Below, in pieces: positions 19,403 through 20,559 of a stretch of 20,559 bases of DNA. The notes below the pieces were generated by a model. The model did no database searches and was not told the origin of the DNA. It saw only the letters and a list, made by a program, of their open reading frames with translations. Source of the DNA: Pelargonium nanum (Eukaryota; Streptophyta; Magnoliopsida; Geraniales; Geraniaceae). The DNA lies in NCBI GenBank assembly GCA_036897485.1, contig JAYMTF010001931.1:1-20559 (forward strand). Direction: 5' to 3'. Both the position numbers and the translations under genes were made by a program. Position 1 is the first letter of the stretch. Each line of letters begins with the position of its first letter.

Positions 19403-19658
19403 GAAAGGATGCTTGCTGATTGCCCATGTTTTTGGGGTTTAATTACAGTTGTGCCATTGCTATCATTTGCTTGTTGACTTCACTCCACCATTCTTTGCCC
19501 CTTATAGGGGTTGGGTTAACTTAAGACAATATATATGTGGTTCATGTCCATTCCATGTAACTGAAAATTCCATTCACCAACATTTCTTCATTTGGTAGTT
19601 CTAGATTATCTATAGAAAGTTTTCACTTAAATTACTTGTTTTTTTTTTTCATATCAAA

Positions 19659-19696
19659 TGACGTGGTCTCGTTGTCGTGAACTAGAAATGACGCGG
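19659..19696. promoter_or_regulatory. UPRE-like bZIP sites upstream of CRT3
   Basis: TGACGTGG at 19659-19666 fits the plant unfolded-protein response element (TGACGTGR) bound by ER-stress bZIP factors. TGACGCGG at 19689-19696 is one base away, 30 bp on, and TCACGTT follows near 19714. The first lies about 310 bp upstream of the CRT3 ATG. For an ER chaperone gene this is a credible ER-stress control site, but an 8-mer can occur by chance. Confidence 0.45.
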
Positions 19697-19744
19697 TGCT
19701 CGGACGCCATGTGTCACGTTGCCATTTGTTAAGTTATGATTTTT

Positions 19745-19780
19745 CATGTAGGAATATATATATATAGATAGAGAGAGAGA
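19745..19780. repeat. Simple AT/AG-rich repeat
   Basis: ATATATATATAT followed by GATAGAGAGAGAGAAAG, a short compound microsatellite upstream of CRT3. Confidence 0.7.
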
Positions 19781-19905
19781 AAGAGTTTAAGCCAAGAGTT
19801 AATTGATTAGGCTAATCCACAAATGAGATTGTGACACCTCGTTTATGGATCAAACGGGTTGCTCTACTTCCACATAATGGAGGGTCTCCCATAAATAAAT
19901 TATTA

Positions 19906-20115
19906 CTCCATCCATCTCAAAATGAATATTATGTTTGTGTTGTATCTTGTTCCCACAATAAGTGTTTTTTCTTCTATTTTTAGAAAGTTAGTTATTTATG
20001 AAATATTAATAATATTTATATTATAAGTGATATCTATAGAGTTTAATACAAAACATGCTCATGTAAATATAAGAGTAAATGTACGACACCAACTAATTTA
20101 TCTTTATTTTTTAAA
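19906..20115. repeat. Left part of a degenerate Stowaway-like MITE
   Basis: Begins after TA (19904-19905) with CTCCATCCATCTCAAAATG, a decayed CTCCCTCCGTCCCAAAA terminus. Internal words match the copies near 6885 and 10480 (TTAGAAAGTTAGTTATTTATG). No right end is seen before the SINE-like block at about 20131, so it is truncated. Confidence 0.55.
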
Positions 20116-20130
20116 TAAATAAATTAAGAA

Positions 20131-20275
20131 CAGTCAATTTAGTGGTCAAGACACATATTTTCATATGGGAGGTCGTGTGTTCAAATTTCATTGTGTCAGA
20201 TGGGGTGGGATTTTGAGTTAAAAGGGGAGAGATATCTCCTGTTGTGTAGCTCAACCGATAATAAGAAATAAAAAA
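20131..20275 (+). mobile_element. Decayed SINE upstream of CRT3
   Basis: Shares the 3' body of the SINE at 17404: AAAGGGGAGAG.., then CTCCTGTTGTGTAGCTCAAC, then an A-rich tail. The head is decayed: box B-like GTTCAAATTTC near 20180 lacks the final match and box A is poor. No clear duplication was found, so the ends are approximate. Confidence 0.65.
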
Positions 20276-20559
20276 ACGATGTGAAGAATGTAATATTAAA
20301 TGTGAGGCAAGGTGCCCATCCATATTTCATATGGTATTTTGATTATTAGTGAAATAATTTGGCCAATGAGAGTCCAAATGTAACGTTGCATTGTCCAATA
20401 ACAGCGTCTTATGATGCACAGTCACTGCCACCTATCCATATTTGTAAATTGTAATATTAGATATATAGAGAATAAGGAATCTAAGCCTATTATTTTTTGG
20501 CTTAGCCTAAGCCAAGCCAATGAGATATTGCCACCTCATTAAAATCACTTGTACCCACC
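20276..20559. other. Gene-free end of window with a repeat-like tail
   Basis: AT-rich. From 20460, GAATAAGGAATCTAAGCC and then GGCTTAGCCTAAGCC (nearly palindromic) with AAGCCAATGAG resemble the block at 4811-4870 (TATCAGGAATCTCAGCC). This suggests one end of a dispersed repeat that runs out of the window. No gene was seen. Confidence 0.4.

Noticed and set aside
19741..19775. Functional AT/GA promoter element
   Set aside because: It is a plain compound microsatellite, and nothing ties it to regulation.
1..20559. CRISPR array, bacterial operon or viral genome segment
   Set aside because: Spliced genes, plant retroelements and absence of regularly spaced repeats exclude these.

Overview
The window is nuclear DNA from a flowering plant, most likely a eudicot. 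It is AT-rich, its genes are split by GT-AG introns, and both proteins I could assemble have plant-type sequences. The non-coding part carries tRNA-derived SINEs, a TRIM element, Stowaway-like and hAT-like MITEs, and a DUF4283/zinc-knuckle retroelement relic. I cannot name the species.

There are two intact protein-coding genes, arranged tail to tail. The plus-strand gene (5044-12049, 8 coding exons, 297 aa) encodes ER membrane protein complex subunit 10 (EMC10). The minus-strand gene (19349-13308, 14 coding exons, 429 aa) encodes calreticulin-3 (CRT3), a lectin chaperone of the ER lumen with a C-terminal HDEL. Every exon joins in frame through canonical GT..AG sites. About 1.26 kb separates the two stop codons. 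Both products work in the ER, one in membrane-protein insertion and one in glycoprotein folding control; that they are neighbours may be chance.

Layout. 1-3080: gene-free, with two GC-rich islands (1-330 and about 1600-1980), a possible MULE terminus near 570, a short degenerate tandem repeat and a possible MITE. 3084-4399: a minus-strand LINE-type ORF1 relic broken by one frameshift and two stops, with no ORF2. 4740-5043: EMC10 promoter region with a CCAAT palindrome. 5044-12049: EMC10, whose introns hold a SINE, a hAT-like fragment, a Stowaway-like MITE, a 151-bp insertion flanked by 14-bp repeats, and other MITE debris. 12050-13307: a complete 418-bp hAT-like element with an 8-bp duplication, plus a SINE. 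13308-19349: CRT3, whose introns hold four SINEs, a SINE tail fragment, a complete 351-bp TRIM with its TSD, and an unusual pair of overlapping hairpins. 19350-20559: CRT3 promoter with a TATA box and a UPRE-like TGACGTGG, then repeats.

I found no convincing new protein system. The interest lies in the many small non-autonomous elements whose ends can be fixed from target-site duplications visible in the sequence, in the split HDEL signal of CRT3, and in the hairpin pair in CRT3 intron 1.
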